Below are positions 25,133 through 36,589 of a stretch of DNA of 64,000 nt, piece after piece. Location: the NCBI RefSeq assembly GCF_017591425.1, contig NW_024466307.1, positions 4,913,001 to 4,977,000 on the forward strand, written 5' to 3'. The first letter of the stretch is position 1. Every line of letters begins with the position of its first letter. The translations under genes were made by a program, and so were the position numbers. This DNA comes from Ochotona curzoniae. Lineage: Eukaryota > Chordata > Mammalia > Lagomorpha > Ochotonidae. The notes under the pieces are model-generated. The model did no database searches, had not been told where the DNA came from, and saw nothing but the letters and a program-made list of their open reading frames with translations.

Positions 25133-26269
25133 AGAAATACTGAAAAATTTCCATTGACCTGCTTATAATTTAAGCTATTAGTATTAATCTATTATTACCA
25201 CTTATTATATACAGTCTTAACATGTAACTTTTTTCAAAGCCAGGAATTTTTTTAAGTTGATCCCAATTTATTTATTTCAAGAACTCCAAAAGTAGTAAAC
25301 GGTAGCTTGATAACTTGAATATCAATGTGAAATTCCTAAAATATGTAACTTGAAGTAAGAAAAATTCTCTGATTAAGCTTAAATGTATGTGACTTTTCAG
25401 CATGGTGTTCTCTGCCCACTGAGGTCCTCACATAGCCCATATTTCTGACAAACCTTAGCACCTTCACTGAGCAAAATCAGTGACATCCATAACAACTCAT
25501 TAAAGGACTTGTTCTTTCTCTCAGCTGTACAGTTCTAATGCATAGCTAGCTCAGGGCGTCTCCATGCAAACACAGACTGTCCCAAGTGTTAAACCTTTCT
25601 GCAAAGAAGGTCCATGCTTACTTACTGCCCTCTGGTGGGCCTGGCATCTGCCCGCATCACGTCAGCCTCTGCATCTCTCCTGCATTTGTCATTTTGTTAC
25701 ACACCACAGATAAGGCACAAGAACTGGGAGGTACAGCTTCAGCTGTCCATGCTGCATTTGGCCAGACACAGGATTATGGCTTGTCCCTGGTCTGTGACCT
25801 GCTGCTGTTTCCAACAGCTCCACGGTGGTCCTCATTGTCTTCTTCCAGACACCACACCACCTGGTGAGGCGAGAGCACTAGGGAGCACAAAGGACCAAGG
25901 TGGTCCCAAGCCCTCAGCACTGCTAGCAACCTCACTTCTCAGAAAATGAAAGTAAGATAACTCAAATACTGAATTGTAGAGCTGGGGTGGGTTGTCCACT
26001 ATGAGTATAAACAGAACCAACACAGGCCTGCCAGAAATTCTGAGTTCAAAGAATACACTTACTTCTGTAAAGACAGAGCTGCCTTCCTTTGGGGGTAGAA
26101 AAAGACCACAAGCACAGATGAAAAATGTTTTAAGATTCTATTTTATGTTCTTAAGGAGACACTAGACATAGAATAAATTACCAGTAAAATACAAAGTTAA
26201 GAGTAGGAATGACTCTTTGCCTCTACACTATGCTGAGTTTTATATATAATCAAGTATAAAACATATAAG
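25133..26269. other. Intergenic, nothing recognised
   Basis: Two overlapping plus frames (25586-25949) with no recognisable domain; AT-rich elsewhere. Confidence 0.5.
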
Positions 26270-26660
26270 ATAATACAAAAATAAAATTAACGATGTAGAA
26301 GAAAATATCAGAAATTCTTCTGAAACATAAAAAGAATAAAAGAATTGAAGAGAAAATTAAGCCATTCCAAGAGCAAATTCCCAAAGCTCAATCAAAGTCT
26401 ATAAAAGTAGATGGAGCAGAATCAATAACTAAATAAATAATGGAAGACTTTCTTCATCTAATAAAACCCCATTGTGAAATCTGAGAGTAAGTATTCTATT
26501 CCAGTAAATCAATAGAAAGAAAACAATCGTGAAATATATCTAATGAAATTGTCACAGTTAAAAGGCAAGGAAAGAATCGTACAACTATTCTGCAATGAAG
26601 AAAAAAGACAAAATTGGACTAGATTGTTCTGCAGTGCAAAACACCAGGGGACTGTGAGGC
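26270..26660 (+). mobile_element. Possible L1 ORF1-region relic
   Basis: A-rich DNA resembling the 3' part of L1 ORF1: 'gaagaaaatatcagaaattc', 'ggaagactttcttcatctaa', 'aaattgtcacagttaaaagg' and 'caaggaaagaatcgtac'. All frames are broken and the boundaries are approximate. Confidence 0.4.
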
Positions 26661-27317
26661 AATATTAATCAAAATCTGGAAGAGGTTAGCCATAAACTCC
26701 ATCTCCAGGACCACTGTCAATCCATGTGTGAAGACAGCACGAAGACATGAGATATGCAAGAAGCAGAGCACATTTCCCCATTGTATTGTCTGACTGTAAG
26801 AATCCAAAACTCCCTGCAGGACAGGATTCAAACCCAAGAATGATAATTTCACACCAAGGAGGGCCGGTGTGCACTGGTACCCTGATTAAGCTAAGCATGT
26901 GGAGACACCAATAAACACATGAGAAACTCCTCGTGGAGCTCAATTCCCAGGAGTGCCGCTCCCCCATGTAAATCAATCACACTGACTCAATGTTTGCATT
27001 GCTTGGCTGCGGACACCATAGTAACGCACGACAGACCAGGTGGCTCAACTGGCAGACGACTGCCATCACACTACGTCCTCAGGTGGCTGTCTCCTCTAGG
27101 TGTACAAACCTCTGCTGTCTCACTTTGTATAAAGACATCTGTCACATTGGACCTTGCTGATCATGAATTTCTTCCTTGAAAGGTCTTATCTCCAAATATG
27201 CCCCAGTGGTGGATAAGGTTTCGTTCACCATGTCAATTTTAAGCAGAAACAATCCACTTCATAATAGTATCCTTAAGTAACAAGTTATTCCCAAATCTCT
27301 ATGGAATCTATCGATTC
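26661..27317. other. Intergenic; possible SINE head near 26863
   Basis: 'gggccggtgtgcactggtac' with 'cctgattaagc' resembles an old SINE head, but no body follows. Confidence 0.35.
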
Positions 27318-27675
27318 CAGGAGCAGACCTTGTGGCTCGGTGGGTTGGCAATCGCCTGGCACACTGGTTTCCCACATCTGAGCACCAGTGCCAGTCCTGG
27401 CTGCCCCACTTCTGGGCAAGTTCCCTGGTCATGCACGAGGGGCTGCAGCTGAAGATGGCTCTGGTAATTAGACCAAGGTTGCCCAAGTGGAAGATCTAGC
27501 TGGTGTTCCTAGCTCCTGGCTTCAGTCTGCCTCAGCCCCAAATATTGTAGCCATTGAGGATTAAGGAGTGAATCAGCAGAGAGAAGATTCTCTCTCTTGC
27601 CTTCTCTTTCTCTCTCTCTCTCCTTATCAAGCTGCCTTTCAAATAAACAAAACAGTTCCATTTTATTTAAAAATG
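27318..27675 (+). mobile_element. Old lagomorph SINE
   Basis: 'gaccttgtggctcggtgggt', 'ggctgccccacttctgggca', 'gagtgaatcagcagagagaa', a CT-rich tract and 'ctgcctttcaaataaac'. The tail is A-rich to about 27675. Confidence 0.75.
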
Positions 27676-28439
27676 AAAAAAGTAACCTTATATCCACAAA
27701 CAAAAAGCACTATCCCAGGTAAAAAGGATAATTCCAATTTTGCTCGAATCATTTCGTTTATAAAATGGCCACCTGGGAGTTATTTATGAAAGTTTTCAAA
27801 TCTTTCATGTTAACTCTAATTAACAAATAGCATATTGCACAGACCTATGAAAAAGTTTGAGTTTTTGCACTGAAACAAATTACTTTATTTGAAAAGATTC
27901 AGTAAATGAAAGTCACGCAACAAAATTTTTCTTTAGTTACTTCAAGCTAAAGCAACTAAAAAGGAATGAGAGTGGAATTTTTAAACACCAGAAGAATTCT
28001 ATTCTCACATAAATCTAAAGCACGCATGTTCTAACCTCACACAAATGAGACAGAAGCTGAAAATTATAGATGCTCATTTTAAGTCTGTGGCATACATAAA
28101 AACAAAGTGAAAGTGAAACCACAAGAAGTATCCTCCATCTAAACATAAGAACAAAGGACATTTATGCTTTATATTGAAATCAGATGCTACTGATAGGTAT
28201 GTAATTCTAACCAAAGAGCCAATCATTTGGGCTACTCAAAGAATTGTGGATCATAATCATGCCAGATACTAATAATTCTACCTGTATTTATTTAAAAATC
28301 AGGACAAAATTGACTATGAATTATTCTGTTTGCAAAGTCATTTGTTTAAACAGTAGGACTTATAATCTCAGCTAAAACAAAACTGTTAGCATGACAGTAC
28401 AAGGTGCCTCACTGGCCTATATATGAGCAGGTGTTTTCA

Positions 28440-28935
28440 CTGTAGTTAGTGAATGGGTCTGAGAGAGGTGGGGCCAAGCTAGGAAGAGGCTGCAATAATA
28501 GGGCAGAAGCTCACTGAACCTGTCAGGTCATGCTGGGTGTGTTCAGGGTCAGAGCAGTGCCGGGTGCTGTACTCACACTCTCTCTCAGTGGTGTTCTGCA
28601 AAAAATGGGGTGATGATTGGAAAGATCTGTTGTGTAGGCATGTTCCAAGTTGTTGTAATACATGTTGTTTAAATATCTGCGTTTGGTGGCAGCATACTTC
28701 TAAACTAATGTGTCTGTGCCTTCAACAAAGAAGTAATCTACTCCAACACTGTCCATGTCTACAATGTTGGAAACACTTCAATAACAGCATGATGGACTTA
28801 CGACTGTTCATGAAGGATCACCCACTGTAATACTAGAGGGGAAATCAATAAGAGCAGGGAGAAGAGACTGGGGGAGGAGGATGGGAAATCCCAGAGCCAA
28901 TGGAACTGTATCACACACCAACAATAAAAAAGAAC
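28440..28935 (+). mobile_element. LINE 3' end (family B), second copy
   Basis: The 3' block 'ctgggggaggaggatgggaa'...'atggaactgtatcacacacc'...caataaaaaa is the same type as the copy ending at 47395. The 5' boundary is uncertain. An open 97-residue frame (28537-28830) lies in it and is not recognisable, so I do not call it a gene. Confidence 0.5.
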
Positions 28936-30464
28936 TAAAATAAGAAGTAATTTAAAGACCAATGAATCTTTGGTTCTTTTGCATAACAATTATATTGTGA
29001 TTAACATATACATATATGTACAGAAATATTATATCTTCCTGTAGATAAATACATATATGCTGAGTCTGTTTCATGATATTTGGTATGCAATGATGAAAAT
29101 GCCAAACTATAATTGCCATAAATGATCATGATTCAGAGAACTTATTCTCCCTCAGTGAAAGCAATTCAGGAGAATAAAAACAGTATATGAGAAAAATCAC
29201 TGCTTAAGCATTTTTACCAATTACAAATGTACACTTTAATGTGTATAATTCTGTATAAATTATTTTAGCTTACATAAAATTATCAAGGGAACAGACTGCT
29301 GGTCTGCCTTTCAGAGGAAATTCTAATTTTTTCCACTCTCTCCTCCTTATTATTATTCTTCATGTTTCCTCAGCATCACTCTGGCATGACTTCCAGGGAA
29401 AGAAAGTCAATTGAAATACATATTATTGATGTTACATTCACAGATTCCACAGCTAGAAGTGAACCTGGAATAGAGCCACATAAAAATACAAATGGCTCAT
29501 TGTTGGGATGAGGGGAAGGAAAGGCTAATAAATAACAGCTTTAAAACAGTGAGAAATGGAAATAAAGCATCATTCCAAAGAATTCACAAATAGGACCCAT
29601 TAGGTTTATAAAAATGTAAAGCACCATGCACTTTAAATGAAGTTAATAAGAACAGATGGAAAGTATTGTATTAAGATGTTATTAATTTTAAAAAAAAATA
29701 ATTGTGAGAAAAAAGTTTGCTCTGAAACTAAAACGACAATCATGATAAGGATATGTTAGAGAAGAATCAGGGCAGCTCATCTCAGCGTTCTGTTAGGAAT
29801 CTATTATGCAACAGATTCTCAGGGTATCAAGGTGAATACAAAAATACTGCGGAAGGCCACCACCACTACATGGAACCATTGGTCTCAGCATAAACCAAAG
29901 TCTAGTAGATAAGCGATGAAACAACGCAGCACGTGAAGAATAGTTGGTCTTTCCTTTCATCATCACCTTAGGATTGACTCGCCCGCGTGAGGATGCGCCT
30001 TTGGAATACGTGAACTCTATCAGCAGGTTTTCTACTACGTTTCTCGCTCTTGCAGAGTACTGTTTCCAAGGAAGGCACCTGGCAGCATGTGTTAAATTAA
30101 TAAACACCATGCAAAGGACAAGCCTGGATTTCTTCCTCTGCCCGGGGTATGAAGTCGGGCATCATCCACATTACTCTAAGGGTGTGATAAATAGTTTAAT
30201 ACACGTTTTCTATGAGCTTTCTGAAGACCGCTTTTTACCTCCTTTCAATTCTACTATGTAAGGATACTTCTTTAATTACAAGAACTGATTTCCATTTTAG
30301 AGGCTTGAAGCTCAGACTTCCTATATTTCTATTCATCGCCTAATGGAGAAACGTCCTTATGTGCAAATTAAGATGTACAGTTTCATCAATCAATGTATCA
30401 GCATTAACAGCTGATATGGTTTGAAAGGATGACTCCCTAACCAATGTAGACTTTTAATTCTTCA
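28936..30464. other. Intergenic with an unidentified 105-residue frame
   Basis: The plus frame 29944-30261 (MVFPFIITLG...PPFNSTM) has balanced composition and no repeat match, but no known domain and no upstream exon signals. An antisense 105-residue frame overlaps it. I do not call a gene. Confidence 0.4.
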
Positions 30465-31050
30465 AAATTGAATTATAGGAAAGGAGACAGAAAGAGACAG
30501 CAATAGAAAGCTTCTGTTTGGTGGTGGCAGGTTGGGGCAAGAGAGAGGCAAGCACGACAGCTCAATTGGCTAATTCTCCCCTTGCAAACGCCAGGATCTC
30601 ATAAGGGCACTGGCTGTCACACTGATTGCTCCACTTCCAATCCAACTCTGCTTATAGCCTAGGAAAACAGGGAAGGATGGCCCAAAGCCTTGGGACCCTG
30701 CTCTAGCATGGGAGACCTGGAAGAAGCTCCTGGCTTCAGATCAGCTCAGCTCTGGCCATTGCAGCCACTTGAGGAGTGAATCATCGAATGAAGACCTTTC
30801 TCTCTGTTTTTCCTTCTCTGTCAATCTGTCTTTTCAATACAAAATATATCTTTAGAGAGAGGAAGAAGTCTCTCTTATCCTGGTTTCCTCTTCACAGGCC
30901 ACAACAGTTCCTAACAGGAAGTAAAACCAGGAACCAAGAGCACAGCTCAGGTCTCCCTGGTGAGTAGCAAGAGCTCAATTACTTGGGATGTTACTGCTAG
31001 CTTGGAGTGTACATTAGTGCAAAGCTGATCAGTACCCAAGGACTCCATGG
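30465..31050 (-). mobile_element. Old SINE interrupted by a younger plus-strand CSINE
   Basis: The flanking parts are 'aggaaaggagacagaaagag' on the left and 'cctggtttcctcttcacagg'...'ggaccaagagcacagctcag'-like sequence...'gagtgtacattagtgcaaag' on the right (30861 onwards). The interruption is 30535-30860. Confidence 0.6.
30535..30860 (+). mobile_element. CSINE nested in an older SINE
   Basis: 'gcacgacagctcaattggct'...'gcccaaagccttgggaccct'...'agatcagctcagctctggcc'...'ctgtcttttcaatacaaaat'. Short similar flanks (gagagaggcaag / agagagaggaag) may be the target-site duplication. Confidence 0.85.
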
Positions 31051-31299
31051 CAGCAGAGGAGCATCTTACTCTTTGTGGGAGCTTAATGCCCACACTTCCT
31101 GCAGAAATTGAAACCCCAGGCATGCATTAGTGGCTTGATTCACTCAGGTGTCCAATGAAATGGATCCTCGAGGAGGTTTTTAATCATTGGCATGTGAGCA
31201 CAGAAAGTCACTTACAAAAGTGAGTTGGTCCTATCTTCTCCCTCTCTCTCTCTCTCATTCTCACTCTCTCTTCGGATTTACTTTGTGATTCTTTCTCCA

Positions 31300-31450
31300 C
31301 ACACACTTCTCCATACTCCAGTGTCACCAGATGGTTGAACCAAAGGGCCCACCCCACTTTGTGAGCCAAAATCCCTTCTCAGGCTGCTTACTACAGATAT
31401 TTTATAGTCATCATTTTCTGCAGCACAGACACCAACCGGTCTGACAGTCA
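31300..31450 (+). mobile_element. Possible MaLR-like LTR 3' fragment
   Basis: 'ggttgaaccaaagggcccac' and 'ttgtgagccaaaatcccttc' followed by 'ttttatagtcatcattttct' resemble an LTR 3' end. The call is tentative. Confidence 0.25.
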
Positions 31451-32017
31451 ATGTGCTGGATAGTCTCCATCCCTACAGGCACTGCCACTGTCCCTTTGAA
31501 AACTCACTCAATGACTGAGAAGGGATCCCTGGGTCGTTGTCACAGACTGCCCTTTACTGCTCAACTTGGGGTTAGTTTTCCAATGAGAGACACTGGTTTC
31601 AGAGAGAGGTCAAGGCAATGCCTTTGGGCAGCTGGAGCAAGTTGTATGGGCAAATTGGAGAGTCACAAAAACCTGGCAGGAATTTCCTAGAAAGTCCAAA
31701 GGATTAAGCAGCTTCCATGCAAGTCATTAAGACCACCTAGTTTGATATTTTAGGTTTAGCTCTTTCATGGAAGACTTCCTGACTTTATTCCCTGTATTCC
31801 TCTACGAGTTAGAAATGAATAATTAACAGAATAATTTCAGACAACACTGCTGTGTCTACCTCCAGATCTTCCAGGTAGATAGAAAAGAGAAGACTTTATA
31901 TAGTTGCTTTGAGTTTACAATAACAACCAAAGGCCAAATCAGATGCATGAGTAGTTAAAAAAAAAATCTGTGGCTCATGAATGTCTCAAACATTTTTATT
32001 TGCAATGTTTGTTTTGT

Positions 32018-32290
32018 TTTAGAAGAAAAGAGAGAGATTCTGTTTTGTTCATTAACTCCCCAAATGACTTTGAAAGTGGCGACTGGGTAGAGCCAGAGCT
32101 GTGAGTTCAGTGTTCAGTGCAGTTCTCCCACGGAGCTGACAAGAACCCAATTACTTGAGCCACCACTATTATCTCCAGGGTCTGCACTGTGAGGAATCTC
32201 AAGTCAGGAGCTAGAGCCAGGAGTCTCACCCAGTCCCTCCAATGTGGGAGGTGGTTGCTTTAACTCTCGTTGTAATGATTAGGGCAAACA
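32018..32290 (-). mobile_element. Old lagomorph SINE, older subfamily
   Basis: 'cttgagccaccactattatc' with 'tccagggtctgcactgtgag' and 'gtcaggagctagagccagga' identify the older subfamily that carries a 'cctcccagggt.tgcatta' module. Confidence 0.65.
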
Positions 32291-34549
32291 TTTATTTGTC
32301 AGTATTTACTAGGAACTGAACCTGGTCTGAGTATTAGGACTAACCCAATCAACAGCCTGGTTGTATCAGTAAATGAATTCTCATTGTGGCCTTCCTAACC
32401 ACCTTTGAGATAAAACTTGCTCTTTACTCGGTGTTCCAATTATTTCAAATACATGTAACTTCACCTCATTTAAATGGGCTGTTCTTTTAGGATACTGTAG
32501 ACTCCTGTTCTCTGCAACTCTATATGGCACGTGTCTATGATGCTCCGTGCTCAAAGACATCTGCTTTGACAGCTGGTTCTTAGTAAAAACTTCAGTCTGA
32601 ATCTGACTACTTAACATTCTTGCCTTTTTCCCTTCTTTGCCATTATCTTCTATGTTGTATGTAGTCAAAGTAGGCTATAAATTCACTTGTTCTTACTAAT
32701 ACAAAGGGAATCTACATTGTGATTTTTCACAAACCGTATTTTAAGTCATTTTTCACAGGAGCATTGAGTTAGAAATGCAATCATTTTGAAATGCTGTGGG
32801 TGGAAAGCAGAGCTAAGTTGTTTTTTTTTTTTTTTCCTCCAGCCTGCCCTAAAAGCAGATCCTACACATTCCACTCTGGATCGCTGAATTACCCCCTTAA
32901 TTGGCTTCTCCACCTGCACTCGTATTCTCCTCACTCCCAATTACATTCAGACTATCTGCCCTCGAAGAAAGCTCGGAGGGACCATGTGGATCCACAGTAA
33001 GATAACGTGGGGAGGAAAGAAATTCTCCTTCAGGCCTGGGGCGCTAACTCTGCCATACATTAAGGGACATGCAGAGGACCCCATGGAAGACACTGAAGGC
33101 CGAGCCGCTGGTGGGAGGAGCACTGGTGCCTGAACAACTACATCGAGTAGTTTCCACTGACTCCCTCTCAATCATGGCATGAACAGGAAGGGGGAACTGT
33201 TTCTTTCTTAAACCACTAAAACTGTAGCGATTCTGGCTTATGTTAGAACATTCCAAAAGAATAGGTCAGCCTATACAGTCTCATCCGCAACAACTTTCTA
33301 CAAAATAGAACTGTGATATTTTTAAATGATTTTTCTAGGACAGCCTTCCAATGAGTTGTCACAGGCAAACTCTCTCTCAGACACCTCGTGTGTATAGGAT
33401 TACAGACTGGATTGGCTGAGCTGAAGTTAACATGATTTTAATAATCAGCAACCATCTTCATCTCTTTTTCTCCACTTAGAATTTCTTTTCCCAAACATTT
33501 GTCTCTTAAAATCTTATGTTTATACCCATTAAAGTGACAAAATCAGTCCATGTCATTGTGTCTACATGAACGGAGGAATCATGCAGATGTGCACACAGAG
33601 TTGCGTGAATTTTTAGAGTCAGCATGAAAACAAATAAGGTCTTTCTGGATTATCTTACACAAAAGTAGAAAACTCTGATTTGTGAACTGGTTTTGCAATA
33701 TTCTGATTTTAAAGTGACCTCTACAAGAGTTTCTTTTTAATGTCTTGTCTCAAATGAAAAGTTATATCTCAATCCTGTTCAAACTCTCAACTTCAGTGCT
33801 TAGACACTTTACAGGGTAAAGCACTGAACACTGTTCTGAACATCCGAACCTGTCTTTGCTGTTCCTTTCCCACAGGATGAACACATTGCAGCTATGGTGT
33901 TGTTTCACAGCTCTGCTTCACTCGCTGAGGGCCCATCAACAGAAGACACTTATTCTCAAGAGTACTGGTTTAAGGTTATTGTGGTAGATTCTACATGGCA
34001 AAGCTAAGCAGATGCTTGTACACTGCCTGATTCAGTTATGTCTGAAGTCATTCTCTGATCTTGCACGTGCCTGTGTTTGCCAAACAGCAAGCATTCCGAA
34101 TCCTGACAGACCTCTACTTTGTGTTATGTAAGCACTGGTTTGGTGCAAGGGAAGACGTGGAGCCTGAGGGCTTAACTGACATTTGGAGGAAACAATCTGT
34201 CTGCCCAGAAAGCCATATGTTTACAGCTACTGTCTATCAGAAATAAAAATCATTGTCTTGTGAACAATCGTGTAATAAGCCATTGCAGCAGTCTTATTGA
34301 GTAGCTGAGTGGTAGGGGGAAAAAATCACTTTGCTGGAAAAATAGGTTGATTTCTACTTGCAAAAAAAAAAAATTACATAATTTACCTCATTAGAAATAA
34401 AGTAACTTCATCTCAATGCCTAAATTGGATATGGCAACCAAAAAGGGAGATTTACTTCTTGTTTCCCTGCGCATCTGAAATTGTAAGAGATTTCAAATGG
34501 CTTTGGTGGTGCTGTGTCTTTAAACTCTAGATGGTATTTTTCTGGGTTT

Positions 34550-34552
<3 letters not shown>
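32291..34552. other. Intergenic, nothing recognised
   Basis: Contains a T-run (32821-32835) and scattered short frames, no repeat placed. Confidence 0.5.

Positions 34553-34593
<41 letters not shown>
34553..34593. repeat. (AC)n microsatellite
   Basis: Twenty uninterrupted AC units. Confidence 0.97.
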
Positions 34594-34595
<2 letters not shown>

Positions 34596-35047
34596 GATCA
34601 GATACATTTCTAGTGAATTAAATAGAAAAATCAAGGGGACATCCAAACACATAAATTAGGATTTTTAATAAACATATTAAGACTAAGTGAATTATGTGCT
34701 TCCTATCTTGTTTTGGCATAAACACAGCACCATAAAAAAACCATAAAAGATAAAAATCTAATACCTATTACTTTGGAAAGGGACAAAAGCAATATAAGCC
34801 CTGCTGTTTGTGAACATAAAAGAAAATTGCTTATCTGACTCAGGAAAAAAGTTGCACTAACTCTGAAAACCATTCCTTACATTCACATACCTTTTTTTTT
34901 TTTCCTACCTAGCTCTAATTTTTTTTTCAATTTATTAAGCTGAGATCAACTATACAAAACTTGCTAATACGGCTAAGCAGAAAGAAAGTCAATAAGCCTA
35001 ATGAACCTTTTGTTTACTATTTGTATGTCAGAGTTGCACAATTTTCC

Positions 35048-35332
35048 CAGAGGTATTGTGGCACAGAGGATTAAACCATGTCAAGTGACACGACATCGCA
35101 TGCACATCTCATTCAGACTTGTGGAGGCTCCACTTCCAGTCAAGCACTCTGCTAGGTGCCTGGGAACACGCAGAAGCAAGTCCAAGTGCTGGGCCCTGTC
35201 CGCTGTTGCAGGCTCCTGTCCTCTGCTTGGTCCAGCCCTGTCTGTCACTTCCATTTGTGGAGTAAATCAGCAGAGGGAGGACTAATCTCTCTCTCTCTTA
35301 TTCTTTCAAAGAAATAAATAAGTTTCTTTAAA
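35048..35332 (+). mobile_element. Diverged CSINE
   Basis: 'gtattgtggcacagaggatt', 'gtggaggctccacttccagt', 'gtcacttccatttgtggagt' and 'aaatcagcagagggaggac', with a tail 'aaagaaataaataagttt' that borders the family A LINE insertion. Confidence 0.7.
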
Positions 35333-35361
35333 TTATAATTGCCGAGTAACATAGCAGACTG

Positions 35362-35661
35362 AAATCAGCAGCATTTAGAATTATCCAAACCACCTGGACA
35401 GAACCCCTTGAAATGTGTACACATCGAGAATGGGTTGATCTGAGGTGGCAGTTCCTCATCCCTGGGGACTGGGACATGTGGAAGGTCATGAGTGGTTTCC
35501 CCCTTTGTCTCTCCCCTTCCCTCAGAAACAACAAGAAGAAATAGTAAATTTGGAAGCAACGGATTCACCCAAATTTCCCTAAACCTTGATCCTTCCCACC
35601 CTGATCCACCATGCAATCATTATTTTAAAAAAATAAAATGTAAAAATAAATAAATAAAATT
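35362..35661 (+). mobile_element. LINE-like 3' end (family A) with a 33-bp flanking repeat
   Basis: About 300 bp ending in an A-rich tail (aaaaaaataaaatg...aaataaataaataaaat). It shares its body with 17923-18338: 'agaattatc.aaaccac', 'tcatccctgggga/tactggg', 'ctccccttccctcagaaaca', 'ccttgatccttcccaccctgat'. It is flanked by an unusually long direct repeat, tttaaattataattgcc(g/c)agtaac...agcagactg, at 35327-35361 and 35662-35694, with one substitution and a 2-bp indel. It landed directly behind the tail of a CSINE. Most likely a 5'-truncated LINE copy; whether the parent is pika L1 or another LINE cannot be settled by eye. Confidence 0.7.
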
Positions 35662-35948
35662 TTTAAATTATAATTGCCCAGTAACAGCAGACTGCAACTG
35701 CACAAGACAACATACTTCCCTTATTACACATTATGAAGCACATTTAACAATTAATAACATAAGCAAACAGAGGCCAAAAAAACCCCAAAAACTTGTTATC
35801 TAATCCTGCAAGTTAAATATTCACCATCAAGCTTCTCCTTTATAAGGAACTCAACAAGAAGAGACCAGCTGTAACTCAGGACTCAAAAACAAGGCCCAGA
35901 GCTTTGCAACACATTATACAAAACAAATAGACTTAAATTGGTTAAAAA

Positions 35949-36261
35949 GGGCCTGGCGCAATAGCGTAGTGGTTAAGGCCCTCACCTTGCACACACCAGA
36001 ATCCCATATGGACGCCAATTCTAACCCCAGTAGCCCCGCTTCCATCCAGCTCTCTGCTTGTGGCCTAGGAAAGCAGTTGAGGACGGCCCAAAGCTTTGGG
36101 ACCCTGCACATGTGCAAGAAGGGATGAAGTTCTGGCTCCTGGCCTCAGATTGGTTCAGCCCCAGCCATGCAGCTGCTTGGGGAGTGAACCATTGGACAGA
36201 AGATTTTCCTCTCTGTATCTCTGCTTTTCCAATAAAAATAAATAAATTTTTAAAAAATAAA
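35949..36261 (+). mobile_element. CSINE, full length
   Basis: 'gggcctggcgcaatagcgta'...'gaggacggcccaaagctttg'...'ctgcttttccaataaaaata'. The 'ccggaagaagctcc' module is altered to 'aagaagggatgaagttc'. Confidence 0.93.
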
Positions 36262-36589
36262 GATTGGGAGATAGATAAAACTGTGACTAGATGACCTGTT
36301 GTCTACAAGACAAACATAATAACCTAAGTGAGTAGAAAATAAAGGATGGAAAATGATGTACCACGTAAACATTAGTCAAAAGACAACAAGAGTGAGTCTA
36401 CTAGTATCCAATAATGTAGATTTTCTTTTATTTACTAGGGACATACCATGTGCATAGTGATGACAGAGGTAACCCAGCAAGGCACTATAGCAGTATGTAT
36501 ACGCCAATAAGGCAGACACAAACACGTGTAGCAAAGTGGACATGAACTCCAACTGCAGTTGGTCTTCAGCCTCTCTCTTTCAAAACTTT

